From the NCBI RefSeq assembly GCF_001188955.3, contig NZ_JPRF03000059.1, positions 1 to 36,022 of the forward strand: a stretch of DNA of 36,022 nucleotides, read 5' to 3'. Within the stretch, counting starts at the first letter, position 1. Every line of letters starts with the position of its first letter. The position numbers and the translations under genes are program-made. This DNA is from Kitasatospora aureofaciens (GTDB lineage: Bacteria; Actinomycetota; Actinomycetes; Streptomycetales; Streptomycetaceae). Shown in pieces: positions 16,314 through 25,297 of this stretch. The notes under the pieces were generated by a model that saw only the letters and a program-made list of their open reading frames with translations, did no database searches and was not told where the DNA came from.

Positions 16314-17279
16314 ATGCAGGGGACCGTGGGCGAGCTCGGCGAGTTCGGCCTCATCAGGGAGCTGACCGCCCGGGTACCGCTCACCGACGCGGTCGACCTC
16401 GGCCCCGGGGACGACGCCGCGGTGGTGAAGGCCCCGGACGGCCGGGTGGTGGCCACCACGGACGTCCTGATCGAGAACCGGCACTTCCGCCGGGACTGGT
16501 CCACCGCCTACGACGTGGGCCGCAAGGCCGCCGCCCAGAACCTCGCCGACGTGGCCGCTATGGGTGCGGTGCCGACCGCGATACTGCTCGGACTGGTCGC
16601 CCCCGCCGACCTGCCGACCACCTGGGCCACCGAGCTGATGGACGGGCTGCGCGACGAGTGCCAGGTCGCCGGGGCGACGGTGGTCGGCGGCGACGTGGTG
16701 CGCGGTGACACCGTCACGCTGGCGATCACGGCGCTCGGCGACCTCCAGGGGCGCGCGGCGGTGACGCGCTCCGGCGCGCAGGTCGGCGACGTGGTCGCGG
16801 TGAGCGGCTGGCTGGGCTGGTCGGCGGCCGGACTGACCGTGCTGCAGCGCGGCTTCCGTTCCCCGCGCGCCTTCGTCGAGGCGCACCGCCGGCCCGAGCC
16901 GCCGTACCACGCGGGCCCGGCCGCGGCCGACTTGGGCGCGACCTCGATGATCGACGTGAGCGACGGGCTGGTCGCCGACCTCGGCCACGTGGCCCGGGCC
17001 AGCGAGGTGGACATCGACCTCAAGGCCGCCGACTTCGACGTCCCGGCGCAGATGGCCGACATCGGACAGGCGGTCGGGGTGGACCCGTTGGTCTGGGTGC
17101 TGTCCGGCGGCGAGGACCACGCGATCGTGGCGACCTTCCCGCGCGGGGTCCAACTCCCCTCCCGCTGGCGGGTGGTGGGCGAGGTGACCGGTCGCCCCCG
17201 GGGCTCGCGCAGCGGCCGGGTGACGGTGGACGGCGCACCCTGGGACCGGGTCGGCGGCTGGGACCACTTCGCGGAGTGA
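16314..17279 (+). CDS. thiL: Thiamine-monophosphate kinase
   Basis: 321 residues, with ATG 16314 behind GAGAGGA. It phosphorylates thiamine monophosphate to the active cofactor thiamine pyrophosphate. PurM-like family motifs are present: VDLGPGDDAAVV and VATTDVLIENRHFRRDW (Mg-ATP binding), NLADVAAMGAVPTAILLGL, VVGGDVVRG, SMIDVSDGLVADLGHVA, and VLSGGEDHAIVATF. The final codons and TGA fall within the first unit of the 17-bp tandem array that runs on downstream, so the C-terminus (DHFAE) has been shaped by, or seeded, the repeat. It is separated from thiD by a phosphofructokinase gene. Confidence 0.96.
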   Translation: MQGTVGELGEFGLIRELTARVPLTDAVDLGPGDDAAVVKAPDGRVVATTDVLIENRHFRRDWSTAYDVGRKAAAQNLADVAAMGAVPTAILLGLVAPADLPTTWATELMDGLRDECQVAGATVVGGDVVRGDTVTLAITALGDLQGRAAVTRSGAQVGDVVAVSGWLGWSAAGLTVLQRGFRSPRAFVEAHRRPEPPYHAGPAAADLGATSMIDVSDGLVADLGHVARASEVDIDLKAADFDVPAQMADIGQAVGVDPLVWVLSGGEDHAIVATFPRGVQLPSRWRVVGEVTGRPRGSRSGRVTVDGAPWDRVGGWDHFAE

Positions 17280-17385
17280 CGCACGTCGCCGAGCGGCGCA
17301 CTCCGCCGGGTGACGTACTTCGCCGGGTGACGTACTCGGCGGGGTGACGGACTTCGCCGATTGACCTACGGAGTACGGCTGACGG
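17266..17385. repeat. 17-bp tandem repeat array, about 6-7 units, overlapping the thiL stop
   Basis: Six contiguous units of exactly 17 bases start at 17266, 17283, 17300, 17317, 17334 and 17351, and a degenerate 18-base unit follows at 17368. The consensus is ACTTCGCCGGGTGACGT; units 3 and 4 differ at one base. The thiL stop codon is the TGA of the first unit. TGAC is kept in five of the six full units. The period is not a multiple of three, so this is not a coding repeat. Confidence 0.9.
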
Positions 17386-17531
17386 GGCGTGGACGCCGGA
17401 ACGGCGCGTGACGCTCAGGGCGTTGCGGCGGCGGGCTTCGAGGAGGCGTTTTGCGTAGGCTTGCGGCATCCCGGCCCGCCCGCCGTCCGGCGCGGGCGGG
17501 CCGATCCACTGCGAGCGGGAGCACACCACAC

Positions 17532-18557
17532 ATGCGCATCGGTGTACTGACCAGCGGCGGCGACTGCCCAGGCCTCAACGCGGTGATCCGCTCGGTCGTG
17601 CACCGGGGCACGGACGTCCACGGCGACGAGATCGTGGGCATCCAGGACGGCTTCCTCGGCCTGATCGAGGGCCGCACCCGCCCGGTCTCGCACGACGACG
17701 TCACCGGTCTGCTCACCCTCGGCGGCACCATCCTGGGCTCGGCCCGGGTCCGGCGCGACCGGATCGCCTGGGCGGTGGAGAACGCCAGGACGCTGGCCCG
17801 GGACATCCGCATCGACGCGCTGATCGCGATCGGCGGCGAGGGCACGCTGACCGCCGCCAAGCTGTTCAGCGACGCCGGGCTGCCGGTCGTCGCGGTGCCC
17901 AAGACCATCGACAACGACATCGACGCCACCGACGTCACCTTCGGCTTCGACACCGCGGTGCACGTGGCGACCGAGGCGATCGACCGGCTGAAGACCACCG
18001 CCGAGTCCCACCAGCGCGTCATGGTGGTGGAGTTGATGGGCCGACACACCGGCTGGATCACCCTCACCGCGGGCATGGCCGGCGGCGCCCACGGCATCCT
18101 GATCCCGGAGAAGCCCTTCGACATCGAGGCGGTGGCCCGGATGGTCGAGGACCGCTTCGACCGCGGCAAGAAGTTCGCCATCATCGCCGTCGCCGAGGGC
18201 GCCGGCCCGATGCCCGGCACCATGCGCTTCGACCACGGCGAGGTCGACCAGTACGGCCACCGCACCTTCGGCGGGATCGGCAACCGGCTAGCCCACGAGC
18301 TGGAGAACCTGCTCGGCAAGGAGGCCCGCCCGGTCATCCTCGGCCACACCCAGCGCGGCGGCACCCCGACCGCCCGGGACCGGGTGCTCGCCACCCGCTT
18401 CGGCTGGCACGCGGTGGAGGCCGTCCACCGGGGCGAGTTCGGGCACTTCACCGCACTGCGCCGGACCGCCATCGAGCTGCTGCCGATCGGCCACGCGGTG
18501 ACCCGGCTGAAGACCGTGCCGGAGAACCGCTGGGCGGAGTCCGAGGCCGTGCTCTGA
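17532..18557 (+). CDS. pfkA: 6-phosphofructokinase, probably ATP-dependent
   Basis: 341 residues, with ATG 17532 behind GGGAGC about 10 bases upstream. It phosphorylates fructose-6-phosphate, the committed glycolytic step. Motifs: GVLTSGGDCPGLNAVIR (nucleotide loop), GGEGT at 101-105, PKTIDNDI with Lys124 and the catalytic base Asp127, MGRHTGWITLTAGMAGGA, EGAGPMPG, and GHTQRGGTPTARDR. Gly104 in GGEGT is the position that is Asp in pyrophosphate-dependent enzymes, so ATP is the likely donor. Lys124 instead of Gly is the mixed group III pattern seen in actinobacterial PFKs. As far as I recall, the S. coelicolor pfkA paralogues lie elsewhere, so its place between thiL and thiD is unusual. thiD follows after 23 bases. 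Confidence 0.95.
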   Translation: MRIGVLTSGGDCPGLNAVIRSVVHRGTDVHGDEIVGIQDGFLGLIEGRTRPVSHDDVTGLLTLGGTILGSARVRRDRIAWAVENARTLARDIRIDALIAIGGEGTLTAAKLFSDAGLPVVAVPKTIDNDIDATDVTFGFDTAVHVATEAIDRLKTTAESHQRVMVVELMGRHTGWITLTAGMAGGAHGILIPEKPFDIEAVARMVEDRFDRGKKFAIIAVAEGAGPMPGTMRFDHGEVDQYGHRTFGGIGNRLAHELENLLGKEARPVILGHTQRGGTPTARDRVLATRFGWHAVEAVHRGEFGHFTALRRTAIELLPIGHAVTRLKTVPENRWAESEAVL

Positions 18558-18580
18558 ACCGCCGGAGGTAGGTTGGGCGC

Positions 18581-19378
<798 letters not shown>

Positions 19379-19386
19379 GTCGAACG

Positions 19387-19426
19387 CAGCGATGGGCGGG
19401 CCCCCGAGGGGGTCCGCCCATCGCTG
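19387..19426. terminator. Strong terminator between thiD and rpmB
   Basis: CAGCGATGGGCGG pairs perfectly with CCGCCCATCGCTG (13 bp), and the inner CCCCC/GGGGG extends the stem. It lies 8 bases after the thiD stop and downstream of convergent rpmB. Confidence 0.9.
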
Positions 19427-19522
19427 GTGCGTCCGGAAAGCGTGACCGGTCCCGGAAACAGCGAAGTCGGCTCACCCGGGGATGAACCGACTCACTGGAG
19501 GACCGGCATGCCGGTCTGCGCG

Positions 19523-19708
19523 TCAGCGCGAGACCTTACCGGCCTTGATGCACGAGGTGCAGACGTTGAGCCGCTTCGGCGTCCGCCCAATCACAGCGCG
19601 CACCGTCTGGATGTTGGGGTTCCAACGACGGGGGGTACGGCGGTGAGAGTGGGAGATGCTGTTGCCGAAGCCCGGCCCCTTGCCGCAGACGTCGCAGTTG
19701 GCAGCCAC
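19523..19708 (-). CDS. rpmB: Ribosomal protein bL28, zinc-binding form
   Basis: 61 residues. GTG 19708 is chosen because GGAG lies 8 bases before it and the product then starts MAANCDVCGKGPGFG as in the family. It is a large-subunit ribosomal protein. Two CxxC pairs (CDVC at 5-8 and CTSC near the C-terminus) mark the C+ zinc-ribbon version. Known: streptomycetes also carry zinc-free paralogues switched on by Zur in low zinc; this is the ordinary copy. It is divergent from the DAK2 gene. Confidence 0.97.
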   Translation of the reverse strand: MAANCDVCGKGPGFGNSISHSHRRTPRRWNPNIQTVRAVIGRTPKRLNVCTSCIKAGKVSR

Positions 19709-19984
19709 AGGAGTCACTCCAAGACTTCAGATCAGTTACTTTCGAAAACCCCGCCCACCCACCGGAGCACTCGCGTGAACCAGACCGGACCAGGGGGGTG
19801 AGCCTGGACGGTTCCAGGCAACCGGAAGAGCATACAACGCTTGCTTCCGTCCCACGAAACTACCATGACCGGCCGAGTGATCGCTCCGGTCGCCGGTCCG
19901 GGCACCCCTCCCCGGGCCCCGATAACCTGCGGGTACCGCCGTTCACTCTCAGGCCATATCGGCGTCCCATCCGGAGGAGACCTG

Positions 19985-21616
19985 GTGCTGCACACGCTCG
20001 ACGCCCCGGCCGTGCGCACCTGGTGCCAGCTCGCCCTGCGCGCGCTCGGCCAGGCCCGCGAGGAGATCGACGCGCTCAACGTCTATCCGGTCCCGGACGG
20101 CGACACCGGCACCAACCTCTACCTGACCGTCGAGTCCGCCGCCGCCGAGGTGGAGAGCCGCTTCGCCGACCCCGCCGCCGACCCGGCTCCCGGACTGGCC
20201 GAGACCGTCCGGGCGATGGCCCGCGGCGCACTGATCGGCGCCCGCGGCAACTCCGGCGTGATCCTCGCCCAGTGGCTGCGCGGCACCGCGGAGAAGCTCG
20301 CCGAGGGCGGTGGCGCCGACCAGCTGCGGTCCGCCCTGCAGCGGGCCGCCGACTCCGCGTACCAGGCCGTCGCGGAGCCCGTCGAGGGCACCCTGCTCAC
20401 CGTCGCCCGGGTCGCCGCCCGCGAGGCGGTACGGGCCGGGGACGGGCTCGCGCAGGTCGCCGACACCGCCCACCGGGCGGCCCGGGACGCGCTGCGGCAG
20501 ACTCCCGAGCAGCTCGCCGTGCTGGCCGAGAACGGGGTGGTGGACGCCGGTGGGCGCGGCCTGGTGGCCGTCCTCGGCGCGCTCGCCGACGCCGTCGCCG
20601 GGCAGCAGCCGATGGGACCGGTCGCGCTGCGCGGCGACGTCCGGGTGGTGGAGAGCTGCGAGGTGCACCTGCGGCCGCCCGGCCCCGGCCACCCCGCCTT
20701 CGAGGTCATCTACCTGCTGGACGCACCCGACCGGGCACTGCCCGGGCTGCGCGAGCGGCTCGGCCGGCTCGGCGACTCGCTGGTGATCGGCGGCGGCGAC
20801 GGCCTGTGGAACGTGCACGTCCACGTGGACGACGCGGGCGCCGCCGTGGAGGCCGGGGTCGAGGCCGGACGCCCGCACCAGATCCGGATCACCCACTTCG
20901 CGGAGGCCGCCGCCCGGGCCGGCACCGCCGCCGAGCGCGGCGAACGCGAGGAACGGGCCCGCGCGGTGCTCTCCGTGGTCTCCGGCGAGGGGCTGGCCGA
21001 GTTGTGCGAGCAGGCCGGCGCCGTCGTCCTGCACGCCGACCCGGACCGCCGGCCGGCCAGCGCCGAACTCGCCGACGCGGTACGCGGCTCGGCCGCCCGC
21101 GAGGTGGTGCTGCTGCTCAACGACCCCGAACTGCGCGCCGCCGCCGGGGCCGCCGCCGACCAGCTGCGCGAGGAGGGGGTGCGGATCGCCGTACTGCCCA
21201 CCCGCTCGCCGGTGCAGGGCCTCGCCGCGCTCGCGGTGCACGAGGGCGGGCGGCGCTTCGACGAGGACGTGGTCGCCATGACCTCCGCCGCCGGGGCCAC
21301 CCGGTACGCCGAACTGGCCGTCGCCGAGGGGGAGTCCTGGACCATGGCCGGGGTCTGCCAGGCCGGTGACGTGCTCGGCCTGATCGACGGCGACGTCGCG
21401 GTGATCGGCACCGGGCTGGCCGAGGTCGGCGAGAGCGTGCTGGACCGGATGCTCGGCGCGGGCGGCGAACTCGTCACCCTGATCCTCGGCGAGGGCGCCG
21501 ACCGGGCGCTCGCCGACCGGCTGGTGGCGCACGTCCGCCAGCAGCGGCCGGAGGTGGACTCGGTGGTGTTCCACGGGGGGCAGGAGTCCACACCGCTGCT
21601 CATCGGCGTCGAGTGA
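19985..21616 (+). CDS. DAK2-domain / YloV-type protein (fatty acid kinase FakA-like)
   Basis: 543 residues. GTG 19985 is chosen for the GGAGGAG just upstream; a longer reading from 19841 would pass through the promoter region. The N-terminal DAK2 kinase domain has ALNVYPVPDGDTGTNLYLTV (metal/ATP binding) and ALIGARGNSGVILAQWLRG. The middle region is VYLLD-like and acidic; the C-terminal third (from about 330) is a DegV-like domain ending in DSVVFHGGQESTPLLIGVE. In Firmicutes FakA phosphorylates fatty acids held by FakB for phospholipid synthesis. The same activity here is likely but depends on FakB partners encoded elsewhere. It lies 60 bases upstream of recG on the same strand. Confidence 0.88.
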   Translation: MLHTLDAPAVRTWCQLALRALGQAREEIDALNVYPVPDGDTGTNLYLTVESAAAEVESRFADPAADPAPGLAETVRAMARGALIGARGNSGVILAQWLRGTAEKLAEGGGADQLRSALQRAADSAYQAVAEPVEGTLLTVARVAAREAVRAGDGLAQVADTAHRAARDALRQTPEQLAVLAENGVVDAGGRGLVAVLGALADAVAGQQPMGPVALRGDVRVVESCEVHLRPPGPGHPAFEVIYLLDAPDRALPGLRERLGRLGDSLVIGGGDGLWNVHVHVDDAGAAVEAGVEAGRPHQIRITHFAEAAARAGTAAERGEREERARAVLSVVSGEGLAELCEQAGAVVLHADPDRRPASAELADAVRGSAAREVVLLLNDPELRAAAGAAADQLREEGVRIAVLPTRSPVQGLAALAVHEGGRRFDEDVVAMTSAAGATRYAELAVAEGESWTMAGVCQAGDVLGLIDGDVAVIGTGLAEVGESVLDRMLGAGGELVTLILGEGADRALADRLVAHVRQQRPEVDSVVFHGGQESTPLLIGVE

Positions 21617-21638
21617 ACCGGCCCGGGCGGCGAGCGGG

Positions 21639-21648
21639 CGAATATTCG
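21639..21648. promoter_or_regulatory. CGAATATTCG palindrome before recG
   Basis: A perfect 10-bp, A/T-centred palindrome 29 bases before the recG start, in otherwise very GC-rich DNA. It may be part of a recG promoter or operator. It does not match the GAAC-N4-GTTC LexA pattern. Confidence 0.3.
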
Positions 21649-21676
21649 TCGGTGCCTTGGTGTAAACAAGGGCCTG

Positions 21677-23902
21677 ATGGGCGCTCTCGATGAACCACTG
21701 ACCAAACTCGTCGGCGACCGCACCGCGAAGGTGCTCGCCGACAGCCTCAAGCTGCGCACGGTCGGGGACCTGCTGCACCACTACCCGCGCCGCTACGTCG
21801 AACGCGGCCAGCTCACCAGCCTGGACGAGCTGGAGATCGACGAGCACGTCACCGTGCTGGCCCGGATCGAGAAGGTCACCCTGATCCCGTTCCGCGGCCG
21901 CAAGGGCGACCGGCTGGAGGTCGTCGTCACCGACGGCCGCAGCCGGCTCTCGCTGGTCTTCTTCAACCAGGGCTGGCGGCAGAAGGAGCTCAGGGCCGGC
22001 GCCCAGGGGCTGTTCGCGGGCAAGGTCGGCGTCTTCAACCGCACCCGCCAGCTGGTCTCGCCCGACTACCAGCTGCTCGACGAGGACACCGGGTCGGACG
22101 CGGCGGAGCAGTTCGCCGGCCGGCTCATCCCGGTGTACGGCGCCAGCGCGCAGATGCCCAGCTGGAAGCTGTCGATCTGCGTCGAGACCGCCCTCACCAA
22201 ACACCTCGGCGACGTCGGCGAGCCGCTGCCCGCCGAACTCCGCGAGCGGCACGACCTGATCCCGCTGCCCGAGGCGCTGGAGCTGATCCACCGCCCGCGC
22301 AGCCAGGCCGACCGCGAACGCGCCCAGAGCCGGCTGCGCTGGGACGAGGCCTTCGTCCTGCAGGTCGCCCTCGCCCAGCGCCGGGCCGCGGACTCCGCAC
22401 TGCCCGCGAAGCCGCGCAAGGCCCGTGAGGGCGGACTGCTGGACGCCTTCGACGCCCGGCTGCCGTTCACCCTCACCGAGGGCCAGCAGAAGGTCTCCGC
22501 CGAGATCGCCGCCGACCTGGCGACCGAGCACCCGATGCACCGGCTGCTCCAGGGCGAGGTCGGTTCGGGCAAGACCCTGGTCGCGCTGCGCGCCATGCTC
22601 GCGGTGGTGGACGCCGGGGGCCAGGCCGTACTGCTCGCGCCGACCGAGGTGCTCGCCCAGCAGCACCACCGCTCGATCGTCGAGATGATGGGCGACCTCG
22701 CCGAGGGCGGCATGCTCGGCGGCTCCGACCTCGGCACCCGGGTGGTGCTGCTGACCGGCTCGATGGGCGCCCCGGCCCGCCGCCAGGCGCTGCTGGACAT
22801 GGCCTGCGGGGACGCCGGGATCGCCATCGGCACCCACGCGCTGATCGAGGACAAGGTCCAGTTCCAGGACCTCGGCCTGGTCGTGGTGGACGAGCAGCAC
22901 CGCTTCGGCGTCGAGCAGCGGGACGCGCTGCGCGCCAAGGGCGAGCAGCCGCCGCACCTGCTGGTGATGACCGCCACCCCGATCCCGCGCACCGTCGCGA
23001 TGACCGTCTTCGGGGACCTGGAGACCTCCGTCCTGGACCAGCTCCCGGCCGGCCGCTCGCCGATCTCCACCCACGTCGTGCCGGCGCTGGAGAAGCCCAA
23101 CTTCCTCACCCGGGCCTGGGAGCGGGTCCGCGAGGAGGTCGGCAAGGGCCACCAGGCGTACGTGGTCTGCCCCCGGATCGGGGACGAGGAGCCGGCGGCC
23201 GACCCCAAGGGCGCGAAGAAGAAGCGCAGGGCGGCCGAGGAGGACTTCGAGGAGATCGCGGACGCCGGCGCCGGGAGCGACGAACGGCGGCCCCCGCTCT
23301 CCGTGGTGGAGACCGCCGAGATGCTGGTGCGGGGACCGCTGAGCGGCCTGCGGGTGGAGATCCTGCACGGCCGGCTCGCTCCGGAGGCCAAGGACGAGGT
23401 GATGCGCCGGTTCGCCGCGGGGGAGGTGGACGTCCTGGTCGCCACCACCGTCATCGAGGTCGGCGTGAACGTCCCCAACTCCACCGTGATGGTCATCATG
23501 GACGCCGACCGCTTCGGCGTCTCCCAGCTCCACCAGCTGCGCGGCCGGGTCGGCCGGGGCAGCGCGGCGGGCCTGTGCCTGCTGGTCAGCGAGATGCCCG
23601 GCGGCAGCGCCGCCCGAGCCCGGCTGGACGCGGTGGCCGGCACCCTGGACGGCTTCGAGCTCTCCCGGATCGACCTCGAACAGCGCCGCGAGGGCGACGT
23701 GCTGGGCCAGGCGCAGTCCGGGGTGAAGTCCTCGCTCAAGGTGCTCTCGGTGCTGGAGGACGAGGAGGTCATCCTCACCGCCCGGACCGAGGCCACCCGG
23801 CTGGTCGCCGAGGACCCGGACCTGGCCGCCCACCCGGAGCTGCGCACCGCGCTGGAGAGCCTGCTCGACGAGGACCGCGCGGCCTACATGGAGAAGGGCT
23901 GA
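21677..23902 (+). CDS. recG: ATP-dependent DNA helicase RecG
   Basis: 741 residues. It remodels stalled replication forks and branched recombination intermediates. Order: N-terminal wedge/OB domain (about 60-170: LHHYPRRYVERGQLTS, VTDGRSRLSLVFFNQGW), then the superfamily 2 helicase core with Walker A GEVGSGKT (293-300), motif II DEQH (405-408), MTATPIPRTVAMTVFGDLET (motif III), EVGVNVPNSTVMVI (motif V) and QLHQLRGRVGRG (motif VI). A charged insertion near residues 505-545 (KGAKKKRRAAEEDFEE, AGAGSDERRPP) sits between motifs III and IV, as often in actinobacterial RecG. ATG 21677 has a weak ribosome site. It may be transcribed with the DAK2 gene. Confidence 0.97.
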   Translation: MGALDEPLTKLVGDRTAKVLADSLKLRTVGDLLHHYPRRYVERGQLTSLDELEIDEHVTVLARIEKVTLIPFRGRKGDRLEVVVTDGRSRLSLVFFNQGWRQKELRAGAQGLFAGKVGVFNRTRQLVSPDYQLLDEDTGSDAAEQFAGRLIPVYGASAQMPSWKLSICVETALTKHLGDVGEPLPAELRERHDLIPLPEALELIHRPRSQADRERAQSRLRWDEAFVLQVALAQRRAADSALPAKPRKAREGGLLDAFDARLPFTLTEGQQKVSAEIAADLATEHPMHRLLQGEVGSGKTLVALRAMLAVVDAGGQAVLLAPTEVLAQQHHRSIVEMMGDLAEGGMLGGSDLGTRVVLLTGSMGAPARRQALLDMACGDAGIAIGTHALIEDKVQFQDLGLVVVDEQHRFGVEQRDALRAKGEQPPHLLVMTATPIPRTVAMTVFGDLETSVLDQLPAGRSPISTHVVPALEKPNFLTRAWERVREEVGKGHQAYVVCPRIGDEEPAADPKGAKKKRRAAEEDFEEIADAGAGSDERRPPLSVVETAEMLVRGPLSGLRVEILHGRLAPEAKDEVMRRFAAGEVDVLVATTVIEVGVNVPNSTVMVIMDADRFGVSQLHQLRGRVGRGSAAGLCLLVSEMPGGSAARARLDAVAGTLDGFELSRIDLEQRREGDVLGQAQSGVKSSLKVLSVLEDEEVILTARTEATRLVAEDPDLAAHPELRTALESLLDEDRAAYMEKG

Positions 23903-23959
23903 GCGGGCCTCGCGGGCCCGGACTGTCAGACCCCCGCGAGAGAATGAAGTTGTTCAGGG

Positions 23960-23976
23960 CGCACCCTCAAGGTGCG
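23960..23976. other. Small hairpin downstream of recG
   Basis: CGCACC-CTCAA-GGTGCG, a perfect 6-bp stem in the 103-base gap after recG. It could be a weak terminator or an operator for the next gene, which begins 30 bases later. Confidence 0.35.
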
Positions 23977-24005
23977 TACCTGGCACGACACTTGGGGGTC
24001 CTGCC

Positions 24006-24539
24006 ATGGCATTCCGTCATCTCAACGAGCTCCCGCTGGGCGACAAGGTCTTCCGGATCGAACTCGCCAGCGACGACGACCGCGAGGTCACCCTCACCCT
24101 GACCGGCTGGCGCGAGGGGGCGGCCGCCGCGCCGCTCGCCTCGGGCAAGCTCCGCCTTCCGGTCGAGGACGTCGCCTCGCTGCGGATCGCGCTCAACCGC
24201 GCGCTGCGGGCGCTGGCGATCGTCGCCGACGTCTCCGAGCCCATCCCCGACCGCGACGTGCTGCGCGAGCTGTACCCCGGCCACGGCGCCCCCTGGGTGC
24301 CGCAGCACGAGGAGGAGCTGGTCCGGCGCTTCCACGACGGCGAGACCGTCGCCCGGATCGCCGCCCGCTTCGGCCGCACCCCCGACTCCGTCCGGACCAA
24401 GCTGCGCGAGCTCGGGCACGACCCGCGCCGCCCCGAGTTCTGCCCGCCCGACGGCTGCCTGTCCTGGTCCCGCTACGCCTCGCCGGCCCTGCTCGGCGCG
24501 GCGGTCCCGGGTCAGCAGGCGGGCTCCGAGGCGAGCTGA
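24006..24539 (+). CDS. Unknown protein with C-terminal HTH-like segment
   Basis: 177 residues, with ATG 24006 behind GGGGG. The N-terminal half (1-75) looks like a beta-rich domain (FRIELASDDDREVTLTLTGW, KLRLPVEDVASLRIALNRAL). The C-terminal half contains a helix-turn-helix-like stretch, EEELVRRFHDGETVARIAAR followed by FGRTPDSVRTKLRELGHDPR, similar in style to resolvase or GcrA-type HTHs that end with SVRTKL. Two cysteines follow (CPPDGC). DNA binding is plausible but not shown. It sits alone between two hairpins (23960 and 24556). I do not recognise the family by name. Confidence 0.8.
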   Translation: MAFRHLNELPLGDKVFRIELASDDDREVTLTLTGWREGAAAAPLASGKLRLPVEDVASLRIALNRALRALAIVADVSEPIPDRDVLRELYPGHGAPWVPQHEEELVRRFHDGETVARIAARFGRTPDSVRTKLRELGHDPRRPEFCPPDGCLSWSRYASPALLGAAVPGQQAGSEAS

Positions 24540-24555
24540 CCACCCGAGCGCGTGA

Positions 24556-24591
24556 CCGTGGCCCGGCGGGGGCGTCTGCGCCGGGCCACGG
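24556..24591 (+). terminator. Terminator before rsmD
   Basis: A perfect 13-bp stem CCGTGGCCCGGCG with its complement around a 10-base loop, 16 bases after the previous stop. Confidence 0.85.
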
Positions 24592-24663
24592 GGGTTCGGC
24601 GTGAGCGCGGTGCGGTGAGCGGGATAGCGTGGTCGGGCAGCGACGAAAGGACCTTCCACCACC

Positions 24664-25248
24664 ATGACCCGCGTGATCGCCGGGTCGGCCGGCGGCCGCC
24701 GGCTGGCCGTACCGCCCGGCCGGGGCACCCGTCCGACCTCCGACAAGGCCCGGGAGGCGATGTTCTCCACGCTGGAGGCGTTCCGCGGCACCCTGCACGG
24801 GGCCCGGATGCTGGACCTGTTCGGCGGGTCCGGCGCGGTCGGGCTGGAGGCGCTGTCGCGCGGCGCCGAGCACGTCCTGCTGGTCGAGGCGGACGGCCAG
24901 GCGGCCCGGGTGATCCGGGAGAACGTCCGGACGATCGGCCTGCCGGGCGCAGAGGTGCGGGCCGCCAAGGCGGAGAAGGTGATCGCCGGGCCGCCCCCGC
25001 AGACCCCCTACGACCTGGTCTTCCTCGACCCGCCGTACGCCGTGACGGACGAGGAGTTGCGCGAGATGCTGATCACACTGTCGGCCGGGGGCTGGCTCGC
25101 GGAGGACGCACTCGTCACCGTGGAGCGCAGCACCCGTGGCGGCGAGTTCGGCTGGCCCGAGGGCTTCGAGGTGCTGCGCTCGCGCCGCTACGGCGAGGGC
25201 ACGCTCTGGTACGGTCGCGCCGCCGCCGAGGCCAGCGATCACGAGTAG
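24664..25248 (+). CDS. rsmD: 16S rRNA (guanine966-N2)-methyltransferase RsmD
   Basis: 194 residues. SAM-dependent methylation of 16S rRNA on the 30S subunit. Signatures: RVIAGSAGGRRLAVPPGRGT and RPTSDKAREAMFSTLEA (family N-terminus), MLDLFGGSGAVGLEALSRGA (SAM-binding motif I), and the DPPY catalytic motif in DLVFLDPPYAV. AAAGGA lies about 9 bases before ATG 24664. coaD follows after 49 bases, the common rsmD-coaD pair of bacteria. Confidence 0.95.
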   Translation: MTRVIAGSAGGRRLAVPPGRGTRPTSDKAREAMFSTLEAFRGTLHGARMLDLFGGSGAVGLEALSRGAEHVLLVEADGQAARVIRENVRTIGLPGAEVRAAKAEKVIAGPPPQTPYDLVFLDPPYAVTDEELREMLITLSAGGWLAEDALVTVERSTRGGEFGWPEGFEVLRSRRYGEGTLWYGRAAAEASDHE

Positions 25249-25297
25249 CGGGCCGCGGCCCGCAGCAGCCGTCACCCCACGAGGGAGCACACACGCC

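Noticed and set aside
19949..23833. Very long minus-strand open frame opposite the DAK2 gene and recG
   Set aside because: Two well-identified plus-strand genes with all family motifs cover it. Long antisense frames are expected in DNA with strong G/C third-position bias, and this one has no recognisable domain.
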